Notes under the pieces: generated by a model | What the model was told of the DNA's origin: nothing | The model's input: the letters and a program-made list of their open reading frames with translations, nothing else | The model's database searches: none | Program-made: the position numbers and the translations under genes | Origin: an uncultured Lachnospiraceae bacterium | GTDB taxonomy: Bacteria > Bacillota > Clostridia > Lachnospirales > Lachnospiraceae | DNA: 64,000 nucleotides | NCBI GenBank assembly: GCA_934293575.1 | Contig: CAKQYU010000006.1 | Location: 1 to 64,000 of the forward strand | Reading direction: 5' to 3' | Part shown: piece by piece, positions 25,193-33,436 of the stretch | How positions within the stretch are numbered: position 1 is the first letter of the stretch | How the letters are laid out: the number at the start of each line of letters is the position of its first letter

Positions 25193-25269
25193 AAACGGTA
25201 GCCATTTTATATTTACCCTCCTTACTGGATGTCCGGCAAAGAGGGTGCTTATCATCTTGGCTACCGTTT
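25193..25269. terminator. Nested inverted repeat between convergent genes
   Basis: A 12-bp perfect outer arm AAACGGTAGCCA/TGGCTACCGTTT (25193-25204/25258-25269) encloses an inner arm ACCCTC/GAGGGT (25215-25220/25241-25246). It sits between two converging genes, so a bidirectional terminator is most likely, but its 77-base, two-level structure is larger than usual. Confidence 0.5.
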
Positions 25270-25292
25270 CATTTTAAAATCTGTTATGTTGT

Positions 25293-26957
25293 TTATAACT
25301 GTTCCAGCTTCTCAATAAATTTTCTGTAAAAATCCTTTTCCTGTTCCTTATACATACGAACACTTTCACTTTGATTGTTATATGGTTCTAACGGATTTTC
25401 CAAATCATATAATAACTCTTTTGCCGTCTGCAATGCGGATTCCACAGAATCGCCAAATACATTTTGAGGATTATTGATACCCTTCATGGTATTTATTGCC
25501 TGACGTACAACAAGCTGGGAAATGTGCTTCATCATTCCACCTTCTAAATATCCGGTTTCCCTTGCCGCATCCATCCATGCTCTCTTTACATTTGCCGGAG
25601 CGTTGGGAGCTGCTTTGTCAAATACTTCTCCGTGTGCGGCAAATAATTGATTCCCATCCAAATTATCCGAAAGAAATCTTTCCAAAAATTCCTTTGATCC
25701 GGCGAATTTCAAATCTGCATTTTCATCAAAGGAAGCAAGGAAGTCCCATACTCTTTTTGCATCTCCCGGATTGCTGTACTCCATACTCCAGCTACTGATT
25801 ACCTTTCCGTCCTGCATTTTCTTGCTGATAATACCGTCCTCAGTATACGCTGTAATAATCCAAACAGCATTTCCATTTTCATCATCCTCCACAGAAGCAC
25901 TCTCTGTAACGCCATCCGTTTTTGTCGTTCCAACCGTTGTCTTATCGGTTAACATTACTTCCTCGTATTTGGATACTGCCTTTGCCTCTGTTTCCTGGGC
26001 GGCTTTTGCTTCATTTAAAATTACCTTGTCATCCGTTTTCAGATTCTTTGTCCAATCCGATTCATCCCCTCCGCTTTCCGTGCTTTCCCCATCCGGCGAA
26101 GCACCTGCCGCAACATTCATTGCTGCCGAAGCTGCCGCCTCTGTTTTTGTATCGGATGATGTCGACATCGCTGCTTTTTGAATTGCTTCCTCCTGCATTT
26201 CCCGTAATTGCTTGATTCTCTCCTTGTAAGCTTCAATATACCGATCCATTCCTCCAAGCAGATCATCCCATTCATCATCGGTCATTTCCCGCCAATCTTT
26301 ATCGTCCTTTAATTCCTTGGCTAAATCCTCTGTTGAATAAAACATCAGACGTAATTTCCGAAACAATCGTTTTGCAAAATTAACAACATCCGCTTTTTCT
26401 TCTGAACCATCTTCATTTCTAATCTCATTTACTTTCTCCAAATAATTCATTTTCTCCAAAATATCGTCCGAATCAAATGAATCATCCGCTAAAAATCCCG
26501 CTATTGTCTCCGATTGTTCAAAATACATACAAAGTGCGGAAAACTCCGGGAAATCTGCATATTCCGGATCCACCTCATTCGGATCAATATTCTTTTCAAA
26601 TGGATTACCGTCCTTGTCATAACCCTTTACCGTATAGGTCTTTTCATGTCCGTCGTACTTAACAAATACCTGAAATCTTTGCTCCGTTTTTTGATAGGAA
26701 TAAATCATTTCCCCATCATCACTGCTCGCTGCATATACCTCCTCGGTCTTAATATTTGCCATAATACATTTGCAATATGGTGAAGACATCATTGCCTTTT
26801 TTGCAGCTTCTTTGAAATCATACAGCGGATCATCTTTTGATATTTCTTCATTTACAAAATCCTCCGACAGATTTGAGAGTGAACTGCTTCTACTCTTGGT
26901 TACGGATTTGTAATAGTAATTCGCATTACTATACATTCCTAATCCTGTTATTCCCAT
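25293..26957 (-). CDS. Uncharacterized 554-residue soluble protein
   Basis: I do not recognize the family. No signal peptide or membrane helix is visible. The N-terminus MGITGLGMYSNANYYYKS is small-residue and tyrosine rich. Residues ~40-215 are acidic, mixed alpha/beta. A low-complexity section (about 250-310) is rich in Ala, Ser, Thr, Glu and Lys (AEAAASAAMNVAAGAS type) and acts as a spacer. The C-terminal third has charged helices. GGGGAAG precedes the start. It lies alone, with 210 bases to the next gene. Secreted or surface roles are not supported by the sequence; a cytoplasmic Lachnospiraceae-specific function is possible. Confidence 0.6.
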   Translation of the reverse strand: MGITGLGMYSNANYYYKSVTKSRSSSLSNLSEDFVNEEISKDDPLYDFKEAAKKAMMSSPYCKCIMANIKTEEVYAASSDDGEMIYSYQKTEQRFQVFVKYDGHEKTYTVKGYDKDGNPFEKNIDPNEVDPEYADFPEFSALCMYFEQSETIAGFLADDSFDSDDILEKMNYLEKVNEIRNEDGSEEKADVVNFAKRLFRKLRLMFYSTEDLAKELKDDKDWREMTDDEWDDLLGGMDRYIEAYKERIKQLREMQEEAIQKAAMSTSSDTKTEAAASAAMNVAAGASPDGESTESGGDESDWTKNLKTDDKVILNEAKAAQETEAKAVSKYEEVMLTDKTTVGTTKTDGVTESASVEDDENGNAVWIITAYTEDGIISKKMQDGKVISSWSMEYSNPGDAKRVWDFLASFDENADLKFAGSKEFLERFLSDNLDGNQLFAAHGEVFDKAAPNAPANVKRAWMDAARETGYLEGGMMKHISQLVVRQAINTMKGINNPQNVFGDSVESALQTAKELLYDLENPLEPYNNQSESVRMYKEQEKDFYRKFIEKLEQL

Positions 26958-27041
26958 ATACTTCCCCTTTCCGCAGTCAATCCGGCGTTCATGACTGCAC
27001 CGCTCTCCAAAAAGGTCCGAACGGTTTTATAATAGTATGAA

Positions 27042-27133
27042 AACAAAAAAGCACCGTATCCCAAATCTACATTTGAGACGCAATGCTTCCCTGCAATTAA
27101 TATATCGGCATAATTTTTGAAAATGTTAGAAAT
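27042..27133 (-). repeat. Direct repeat copy 1 with built-in terminator
   Basis: A 92-bp element repeated at 29550-29647 in the same orientation. On the minus strand it contains a 16-bp stem (GCATTGCGTCTCAAAT / ATTTGGGATACGGTGC, G-T pairs allowed) followed by TTTTTTG, a good rho-independent terminator, placed after the AbiEii gene. The conserved part extends about 45 bases beyond the stem, so the repeat is more than a terminator. Confidence 0.85.
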
Positions 27134-27167
27134 ATAAAAAGGGGTTCTAATATTCTTTAGAAGTTTT

Positions 27168-28025
27168 CTAAACTTCCATCTTTTTTTCTAATCCATACAA
27201 GTTCATCATTTGAACTATTACATCACACACTTCATCAAATTCTATATTTTGTGCATATTCAAAATCTTTTCGATAGGTTTTCCACTGCTCCCTCATCACA
27301 TCACTAGTTCTCACAATACTGATAATATGCTTATAATCCTTTAAAATTTCGGATGATCCTCTTTTTTGAGAAGTTGCTTCAAGCGCTGATTTCAATGCAT
27401 CTTTTTCAATATTTTTATATTGTAATTTTGTCAAAATATATATGTCATAATAATCTCTCGGTCTGGTATTTTGATCACCTCTTGATACAACAGTCTCTAA
27501 TTTTTCTGCCATAACGGTTTCCAGATTGTATGCAAGTACAGATATTTCTCTGTCCTCCAGTAACAATTTGAACCGGTATTCAATTTCTTTCGGTGTAATC
27601 TTATCACCGGTAGTAATATCTAATTTTAATGGAACAGCCATCGGAGGATAATATGCCGTCAATGATACCCGATATCCGGTATAGTCATCACCTTCCCGAA
27701 TCTCTCCAATCTTCTTAAACTCAAAAATCACATCATCCTGTAACTCTATTTTGCAGATATTCAAAAACATCCTTTTAACACTTTCCTCGTTGACGGGTAA
27801 TCCTTTGATTGTTGCATCCATATCCATTGTCGCACGCGTATCTAAACCTACCATTGCGGCTATCAGAAATCCACCTTTTAATATAAAATTCTTTCTATAC
27901 TCAGAAACCGATATTCTCTCCAGCAATCGTTCCAACATAAAATTCTGCATAACTAATTGTGCTGATATATGTTTATCCTTTGCCATATTTTTTATAATAG
28001 CTTTCAATTGCATTGCATTTTTCAT
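27168..28025 (-). CDS. abiEii: AbiEii-type nucleotidyltransferase toxin
   Basis: A 285-residue protein of the AbiEii/DUF1814 nucleotidyltransferase family, the toxin of type IV toxin-antitoxin and phage-abortive systems; MenT-like members add nucleotides to tRNA acceptor ends. The active-site pattern KGGFLIA...GLDTRATMDMDA (residues ~50-73) and the later AEKLETVVSRG...RPRDYYDIY match the four conserved motifs. It overlaps the antitoxin gene upstream by four bases (ATGA), the normal AbiE operon layout. A terminator inside a repeat element follows. Confidence 0.9.
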   Translation of the reverse strand: MKNAMQLKAIIKNMAKDKHISAQLVMQNFMLERLLERISVSEYRKNFILKGGFLIAAMVGLDTRATMDMDATIKGLPVNEESVKRMFLNICKIELQDDVIFEFKKIGEIREGDDYTGYRVSLTAYYPPMAVPLKLDITTGDKITPKEIEYRFKLLLEDREISVLAYNLETVMAEKLETVVSRGDQNTRPRDYYDIYILTKLQYKNIEKDALKSALEATSQKRGSSEILKDYKHIISIVRTSDVMREQWKTYRKDFEYAQNIEFDEVCDVIVQMMNLYGLEKKMEV

Positions 28026-28612
28026 ATCAGTACCTCCAGATATCTTCGGACTCTTTCTTCTATCCGAAATTTCTTCGCATATTCAGATAATTGAGGAATA
28101 TTTTTGTCCCTTCTGGATACATATCGTTTATATGCTTCAGCAACAATACCAATATCTACTCCCTTTCGCAGAATATCACATAATGTCCGCTCCATACTAT
28201 ATGTTGTAATAACATTTCCTCCGGGTGATTTCACACAAACCAATCCAAGGTCGTACCATTCTCTCTTTACTGTCGAACATATAATTCCTTCTTTTTTCAC
28301 ATTTGTAAGATTATAGGATTCCGGAAATGTCATATGATATTTATTCGGTGTCCTATCTGTCAAATCCCACAAAAATAATGCTGTTTCATTTGAAAATACG
28401 CCCTTTTTAAAACGAACTTGTAGATTGACAAATTCATCTTCCCATATTTCGGGTAGAATATATACACCTCTTCCTGTTTTTTCTAATTTTCCGGTATCTA
28501 CAAGATTTTTTAAATTTCCTCGCAATATTCCTTTTTTAGAAATATCTGCGGTTGTTATTATCCCGTTGTTTTCTTTCGCAAATTCTATAATTTGTTCCGA
28601 TATATTCATCAT
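28022..28612 (-). CDS. abiEi: AbiEi-type antitoxin
   Basis: A 196-residue protein with an N-terminal winged helix (IIEFAKENNGIITTADISKK) and a C-terminal domain with RRDKNIPQLSEYAKKF. It belongs to the AbiEi antitoxin family (AbiEi_4 type), which represses its own operon and neutralizes AbiEii. The next gene downstream is the overlapping AbiEii toxin. Two ATG codons start it in tandem (28612 and 28609). Ribosome-site strength is low, as often for antitoxin-first pairs with autoregulation. Confidence 0.85.
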   Translation of the reverse strand: MMNISEQIIEFAKENNGIITTADISKKGILRGNLKNLVDTGKLEKTGRGVYILPEIWEDEFVNLQVRFKKGVFSNETALFLWDLTDRTPNKYHMTFPESYNLTNVKKEGIICSTVKREWYDLGLVCVKSPGGNVITTYSMERTLCDILRKGVDIGIVAEAYKRYVSRRDKNIPQLSEYAKKFRIEERVRRYLEVLI

Positions 28613-28670
28613 TATCGCCTTCTTTGACTTTTATGCTTTTTATATTACTTTTTCCAAGCATGAAAGTCAA

Positions 28671-29417
28671 TCAAAATTTAAAAAACGGCAGAGAATCCGA
28701 CGGCACAACCAATTTCCATTCTTTGTTATATGTGCCATTTGTAAATTCCTTTGTCAGATACCGTTTACTCTTCCCCGTTTTATATTGACACATTTCAAAA
28801 AAATTATGACTAAGTCCCAATTTATCTCGATAGGGGTACAAAAGAAATCCTGTCTTTTGATATAAAAACTGATTATGATATTCTTGCAGATAATCGGTCA
28901 GTTTCTCTTCCTTCAAGGATGTCAACCCTTCAATATTGGACAGCACTTCTTCAATTCCCGAAATTTTATCCATATCTTTTATACTGTCAATTACTGTCCG
29001 TTCCTTGTCCGTTATCCGTACACCGCCACTATATTGAACATTTTCGATTCCCAATTTACTTTTTGAGGATACATAACAATAAGTGTATCCGTCAAATTCA
29101 AATTCTTTAAAAGGTGTCTCTGATGATACATAAATATTATAGTACACTTGATCACATACTCCATAATATTCCATTGCTGTATGATGGGAAATGTAGGCAG
29201 TGGCATTAATTGCACTCCCAATCTGATACTTATTCGCTACTGGACATCCCGTTTCCCCACTGATACAGGTATACATATTTTTTCTGATTCTTACAATAAG
29301 TTCCTGTTCAATCAATCGTCTGACTGCCGTTCGTACAGCTTCTATATTGTTGTAATACTGATTGATATCCTCCAAGGTAAATATTGGCTTATTTAATAAT
29401 TCATAATATAACTTCAT
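28671..29417 (-). CDS. Second AbiEi-like protein without a partner toxin
   Basis: A 248-residue protein related to AbiEi antitoxins: an N-terminal winged helix (KPIFTLEDINQYYNNIEAVRTAV), the ISHHTAMEYYG motif and a DKERTVIDSIK segment. Such proteins normally stand next to an AbiEii gene; here the following gene is a complete different AbiEi (58 bases away), so this one is orphan or shares the downstream toxin. A 14-bp inverted repeat and an extended -10 box lie upstream. GGTGGGG precedes the start. Confidence 0.75.
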   Translation of the reverse strand: MKLYYELLNKPIFTLEDINQYYNNIEAVRTAVRRLIEQELIVRIRKNMYTCISGETGCPVANKYQIGSAINATAYISHHTAMEYYGVCDQVYYNIYVSSETPFKEFEFDGYTYCYVSSKSKLGIENVQYSGGVRITDKERTVIDSIKDMDKISGIEEVLSNIEGLTSLKEEKLTDYLQEYHNQFLYQKTGFLLYPYRDKLGLSHNFFEMCQYKTGKSKRYLTKEFTNGTYNKEWKLVVPSDSLPFFKF

Positions 29418-29448
29418 AACCCCACCCGTTTATTTTTCGCAACAAACT

Positions 29449-29490
29449 GGTCATATACGACCTATTTATCATCATTTTTAAACCATTATA
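29449..29490 (-). promoter_or_regulatory. Promoter and inverted repeat of the AbiE region
   Basis: On the minus strand TGGTATAAT gives an extended -10 box (TATAAT at 29485-29490). Downstream of it lies GGTC-ATATAC-GACC (29449-29462), a short inverted repeat placed where an AbiEi autorepressor would block transcription. Confidence 0.45.
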
Positions 29491-29549
29491 CCATAAATCA
29501 TGCACTTGGAAAGAACTATTTTTGTTGATTACATTTCTTTGCGATGCAT

Positions 29550-29647
29550 AACAAAAAAGCACCGCATCCCAAATCTACATTTGAGACGCAATGCTTTCCT
29601 GCAATTAATAATTAATATATCGGCATAATTGGGGAAATGTTAGAAAT
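29550..29647 (-). repeat. Direct repeat copy 2 with built-in terminator
   Basis: Second copy of the element at 27042-27133, with a 7-base insertion (ATAATTA) and a few substitutions. Its stem-loop with T tract on the minus strand is intact. It follows a decayed HTH gene. The two copies bracket the AbiE genes. Confidence 0.85.
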
Positions 29648-29764
29648 GGTGTTGGATTTTGTAAATCTATCATTTGATCTGATATATTCATTGTCATCGA
29701 CCCCAATATGACATTCACAAATTGTCCGCACCACTTTATTAATCTTCTCTTAGATATTCGTCCC

Positions 29765-29839
29765 TCAAAATGATTGTTCCGCCTGCTGCGACATTCCAAT
29801 CTTTTTTCGGCAAAACGATATTTTATTTCCTATCCTCAT
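29765..29839 (-). pseudogene. N-terminal remnant of an XRE-type regulator
   Basis: From an ATG with AAAGGAGG in front, 24 residues are read (MRIGNKISFCRKKIGMSQQ..., the start of an XRE helix-turn-helix) before a TGA. The following frames do not restore the domain well. The strong ribosome site with a broken body points to decay. The gap 29840-29978 shows nothing else I can name. Confidence 0.5.
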
Positions 29840-29978
29840 ATATGACCTCCTTTTGACATCTCCCATTCTATACTGAATTGTTGAAAAGTGCCACCATGTC
29901 AACTTTGAATTTCCGCAATCCGAGGTTACATACACGACTTTTTTCCTGTTTTAGCCCTCATGACTCCTATCTATAAAC

Positions 29979-31229
29979 CTACAACCAATTCATCCGGTTT
30001 ACAAACTCCACTTTACTATTTCCTGTTTCTATTGTACCAATCTCATAACAATCATAAAACCGGTTAATATGATTCATAACCTCAACTTTATCTTTTGGAT
30101 TAACCACAATATTAAATCCTACTCCGCAATTAAAAGTTCGCAACATTTCCTCATCACTGATATTTCCACTGTTACGAATATACTGAAAAATCTTCAATAT
30201 TCTTAACTTTGATAAATCTATCTTCGCACTGAGTCCATCCGGAATCACCCGGCTTAGGTTTCCTTCTATTCCACCACCAGTAATGTGCGCCATACCGTGT
30301 ATAACATTTTTATCAAATAATCCTTTGATTGCTTTATAGTAAGGGGTATGTGGTTTCATAATCTGCTCAATAAAGGTCAATCCATCTATTTTATCCAATT
30401 TTATTTGAGGCATTTTATCCATTAATAATCGCACTAAAGAATATCCGTTTGTATGTAGTCCGTTTGATGCAATTGCCAAAACTACATCTCCCGCTTCAAT
30501 TGCAGAACCATCAATGACTTTGGATTTTTCTACAATGCCGGCAATACTTGAAGTAAGTACATAAACTCCGGAATCGACAACCAGCGGTTGAATAGAAGTT
30601 TCTCCTCCTACAAGGGAACACTCATTTTCCTTACACGCATCCGATACTCCCTTAACCAAAGTCTTTATGGTATCTTTTTCTGCATTTCCACAAACTATGG
30701 TATCCAATACCGCCAACGGTGTTGCTCCCATGACCACAATATCATTTACCAAATGATTAATCATATCGTGGCAGATAGATTCTGTATATCCATATTCCAT
30801 CGCAAGTTTTTGTTTAGAGCCCGGTTCTTCCGATTTTAATACCAAAACAGGATTTTCTATATTTGGAAATCTAATATCGTATAAAGAAGCAAATGGACCT
30901 AAACCATTCAAAACACGATTATCTTTGGTTTCCAAATGCTTTGCCATTTCCTTCTTTATCGTATCTGTATATGTAATATCAATTCCTGCTTTACTGTAGG
31001 ATAATCCGTCTTCATTTCTTTCGCTTCCCGCTAAAATTTCATCAACAGACACATCTAACACAATTGCCAAATCCTGTAATATTTCTATATTAGGGAAGGT
31101 AGTTCCGTTTTCCCATTTTGAGATTGCCTGAAAAGAAATGTTTAACTTATCCGCCAGCTGTTGTTGGGTCATATTATGACTCTTTCTCTTTTCCATTATA
31201 AAATTTCCAACTTTAATACTATCAAGCAT
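29979..31229 (-). CDS. XRE helix-turn-helix fused to a PurM (AIR synthase)-like domain
   Basis: A 416-residue protein with two parts. Residues ~8-62 are an XRE/HTH_3 domain (MTQQQLADKLNISFQAISKWENG). Residues ~78-416 are a full-length PurM-like domain: YSKAGIDITYTDTIKKEM (PurM N-terminus), GLGPFASLYDI, MGATPLAVLDTIVCG, LVGGETS, IASNGLHTNGYSLVR, AHITGGGIEGNLSR and RTFNCGVGFNIVV follow the order of phosphoribosylformylglycinamidine cyclo-ligase. Key glycine-rich and ATP-contacting motifs are conserved, so it may still bind FGAM/ATP. A regulator that senses purine status is a plausible role. It is not in a purine operon. GGAGGTATTAAG precedes the ATG. Confidence 0.85.
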   Translation of the reverse strand: MLDSIKVGNFIMEKRKSHNMTQQQLADKLNISFQAISKWENGTTFPNIEILQDLAIVLDVSVDEILAGSERNEDGLSYSKAGIDITYTDTIKKEMAKHLETKDNRVLNGLGPFASLYDIRFPNIENPVLVLKSEEPGSKQKLAMEYGYTESICHDMINHLVNDIVVMGATPLAVLDTIVCGNAEKDTIKTLVKGVSDACKENECSLVGGETSIQPLVVDSGVYVLTSSIAGIVEKSKVIDGSAIEAGDVVLAIASNGLHTNGYSLVRLLMDKMPQIKLDKIDGLTFIEQIMKPHTPYYKAIKGLFDKNVIHGMAHITGGGIEGNLSRVIPDGLSAKIDLSKLRILKIFQYIRNSGNISDEEMLRTFNCGVGFNIVVNPKDKVEVMNHINRFYDCYEIGTIETGNSKVEFVNRMNWL

Positions 31230-31252
31230 CTTAATACCTCCGTTTTTATTTT

Positions 31253-31314
31253 ATAATAGCTTATCCTTTCATAGCCGTACAATAACCGCAAAAGCGAGTT
31301 TATTATATAAACTC
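31253..31314 (-). promoter_or_regulatory. Promoter and palindrome of the HTH-PurM gene
   Basis: On the minus strand TTGTAC (31277-31282), 18 bases and TATTAT (31253-31258). Just upstream lies the perfect palindrome GAGTTTAT-tat-ATAAACTC (31296-31314), a good operator candidate for the HTH-PurM protein itself. Confidence 0.5.
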
Positions 31315-31338
31315 AACCGAATGTTGAATTTAATATTA

Positions 31339-31625
31339 TCAGGCATTGTCCGTTTCGCCTGCTTCTGATTCCTGATGGATTTGTACACCCTGTTCCTTGA
31401 GAAATCGAACAAAATCCTCTAAATAAGGCTCCTCTACAATTCCCCGCCTACAGTATGAACAGTAACATCTTCATATATAAATGATTCCTTACCCCGAAAT
31501 TCAGCCGTTTTTTTACGCATATAATAAACAATAGGTATGATAGCAAAAAATAGAATGAACATAAGTATAATTGCAAAAGGCTCCACCTTGACTGCTATCA
31601 AAAAAATGGCAAACTCTGCTATCAT
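31339..31625 (-). pseudogene. Small membrane protein gene, frameshifted in a G tract
   Basis: The frame from the ATG at 31625 gives 63 residues: an N-terminal membrane helix (EPFAIILMFILFFAIIPIVYY) and a charged tail ending HTVGGEL. Adding one G to the GGGG tract before the stop extends it smoothly as HTVGGGIVEEPYLEDFVRF and on to a stop at 31339-31341, with normal protein composition. So the gene appears shortened by a one-base loss. The family is unknown. GGAGG lies in the overlapping end of the upstream gene. Confidence 0.55.
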
Positions 31626-31628
31626 CCC

Positions 31629-31949
31629 CTAACCTCCATATCCCCCATATGAATAACATTCTGTTTTTCCTTTCAAAACAGTTGCGAGTATGTATATTCC
31701 TTGCTCAGTAAAAACATATGGCATTTTCTTGATATTAGTTCCCCTTTTATCTCCCTTTTCATTCAAAGTCACAATTTGTGACTTTGAAAACTCTTTTGGC
31801 ACTTCTTCTTTTTTAAGTTGAAACATAAAATCTTCTGGAAATCTATCAATATTTCTTTTTACTTGCTGACCTCTTATGACATAAACTTGATTACATATAT
31901 TATCTACCGCCATTAATTCTGTATTTTCTGTCATTTGTACGCTCATCAT
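31629..31949 (-). pseudogene. Decayed ORF6N/KilA-N-type protein
   Basis: A 106-residue frame resembling phage-type ORF6N DNA-binding proteins: VYVIRGQQV then KRNIDRFPEDFMFQLKKEE and PYVFTEQGIYILATVL. About 20 residues normally found between two QQV-like motifs (the section with the LAELY core) are missing, and the C-terminal half after VLKGKTE is replaced by a glycine-tyrosine tail. Both facts point to a deletion derivative. It is co-directional with its neighbours. A functional short form cannot be excluded. Confidence 0.6.
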
Positions 31950-32039
31950 CCTACAGATTGTGCAACAGGTCGTGGCACAATTATTAAAGTCATCATTATC
32001 AAAATTATTTACAAATTCTGACTGTACTAAAAATATCTT

Positions 32040-32534
32040 TCATTTACAAAAATCATAATTAAGATATTTGTTTAGTATTGATAACCCACTTTGAAAAATC
32101 TCCGAACATTTATGTTTTTCATCAACATTAAGACTAGGATGATATTCTTCATTTTTTAAAAGCTCCAAATTACTTCCATAGAATAACTTATTATAAATAC
32201 CAATAATTTCTTCATCATTAAAGTCTCCTACAAACTCTCTATTTAGTGATTTTGATAAATCACTAAATAAGTGCCATGTATCTATCAAAATTCGACAATT
32301 TTGCGATATTTCTACATTATCTATTAATTCGACAATTTTAGATAGATTAAAGACTGTTATTCCTTTTTCAAAAATAATATGTTCCTTCTCCGCAAATATA
32401 TTTGCTTCTTCAACACTAAAAAAATATAACAGTCGTTGATTAAAAAGTAAGAAACCATCTTCATCGTTACTATACCATATCAAAAAATAAATTAATTCGT
32501 TATAAATGATTTTTGTCAAATAATATTTTGTCAT
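32040..32534 (-). CDS. Immunity-like protein next to a toxin remnant
   Basis: A 164-residue soluble acidic protein of unknown family. The start MTKYYLTKIIYNEL is chosen because GGAGCAAAG precedes its ATG; the frame is open upstream because it runs into the C-terminal toxin remnant. Aromatic-rich N-terminus (FLIWYSNDEDGFLLF) and alternating helices are typical of polymorphic-toxin immunity proteins. Position directly after a toxin C-terminus supports a cognate immunity role; this is inferred from context only. Confidence 0.5.
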   Translation of the reverse strand: MTKYYLTKIIYNELIYFLIWYSNDEDGFLLFNQRLLYFFSVEEANIFAEKEHIIFEKGITVFNLSKIVELIDNVEISQNCRILIDTWHLFSDLSKSLNREFVGDFNDEEIIGIYNKLFYGSNLELLKNEEYHPSLNVDEKHKCSEIFQSGLSILNKYLNYDFCK

Positions 32535-32753
32535 AACTTTGCTCCTATTTGGGGAAATAGTAAATGCTCTGTCTCCATATTTTTTCAACATATTATAATC
32601 AGCCTTAGGATCCGTATCATAATTGCCTTTACCAAATACTTCATCACATAAACATTTTGCAAACTCTTTCCCAGATCTATTTATATAAGAACGTTCACCT
32701 TTAAATCGACTAGGAATGTCTGTAACTTTTTCTTTCCCTTCCCGTATATCGAT
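32535..32753 (-). pseudogene. Orphan C-terminal fragment of a polymorphic toxin
   Basis: The frame directly after the TAA of the upstream gene reads IPSRFKGERSYINRSGKEFA, then CDEVFGKGNYDTDPKADYN and KKYGDRAF. This pattern resembles the C-terminal end of secreted polymorphic toxins (RHS/LXG type), where a GKEFAKRLxDEKYGxGNY section ends the protein. No start codon or toxin body is present, so it is a remnant. Its own stop codon seems lost, and the frame continues into the immunity-like gene. The family match is from memory and untested. Confidence 0.5.
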
Positions 32754-33257
32754 TTATCCTTCTTTTTCGGAAAATGTTCCTGAACATTCCAAATCTTCTT
32801 TTGTTGGCAGTCTAAGGATTTCTCTTCCATCTGTGCATTTGCGCGGAACCTCCGATATTCCAAGTTCCCTCAATCTCTTCTGAAGTGCCACCTCAAAGGC
32901 TTCATCAAAGCCATATTCTTCCCCTATTAACAATACATCATCTGAAGATATATCTATGGAACATAGATATTCGCCAAATCTCTTCTCCATAGAGGATGCC
33001 TTGTTAAGAATCGCAAAATATAAAGGTATGATGAGAACGCCTATCACAAGATAAAGCGTTAAGCACACCGCCGGATTCCCAATAATATATTTTTTGAACC
33101 AGCAGTCCGGCATTGAAAAAATACCATATAAAATGAACGAAATTCCCGCCAGAGAATAAGTTACCAGCATCACCCAAAGTATTGGCAAACAGAAACCCCT
33201 TCTAATTTTCTTTGCTTTCTTCAACCTGTAAAGTTCTTTCTTATCTATCTCAATCAA
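32754..33257 (-). CDS. Small membrane protein, possible immunity protein
   Basis: A 167-residue protein with two membrane helices (about 22-45 and 64-84) and a soluble C-terminal domain (about 90-167). The start is TTG, 11 bases after GGAGG; an ATG in another frame lies closer. I do not recognize the family. Two-helix membrane proteins are common immunity partners of secreted toxins, and the toxin remnant follows immediately. Confidence 0.45.
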   Translation of the reverse strand: MIEIDKKELYRLKKAKKIRRGFCLPILWVMLVTYSLAGISFILYGIFSMPDCWFKKYIIGNPAVCLTLYLVIGVLIIPLYFAILNKASSMEKRFGEYLCSIDISSDDVLLIGEEYGFDEAFEVALQKRLRELGISEVPRKCTDGREILRLPTKEDLECSGTFSEKEG

Positions 33258-33436
33258 ATTTAAACATACCTCCTTTCATTTTAATTGTTTCGTGGTTTAA
33301 TACATTCAGATACTGTGTTTTTTTCCAACGACGAAATACTTAATACTGCATGCCACATCTTTCAGACATTTGTCAATGCTAAATACATATCAGGAAAGGA
33401 ATTTATGCCACAAGCTGTTGCATAATTACCATAGTA

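Noticed and set aside
32681..32863. 60-residue lysine-rich minus-strand frame
   Set aside because: Shadow of the end of the 32754-33257 gene and of the toxin remnant in another frame.
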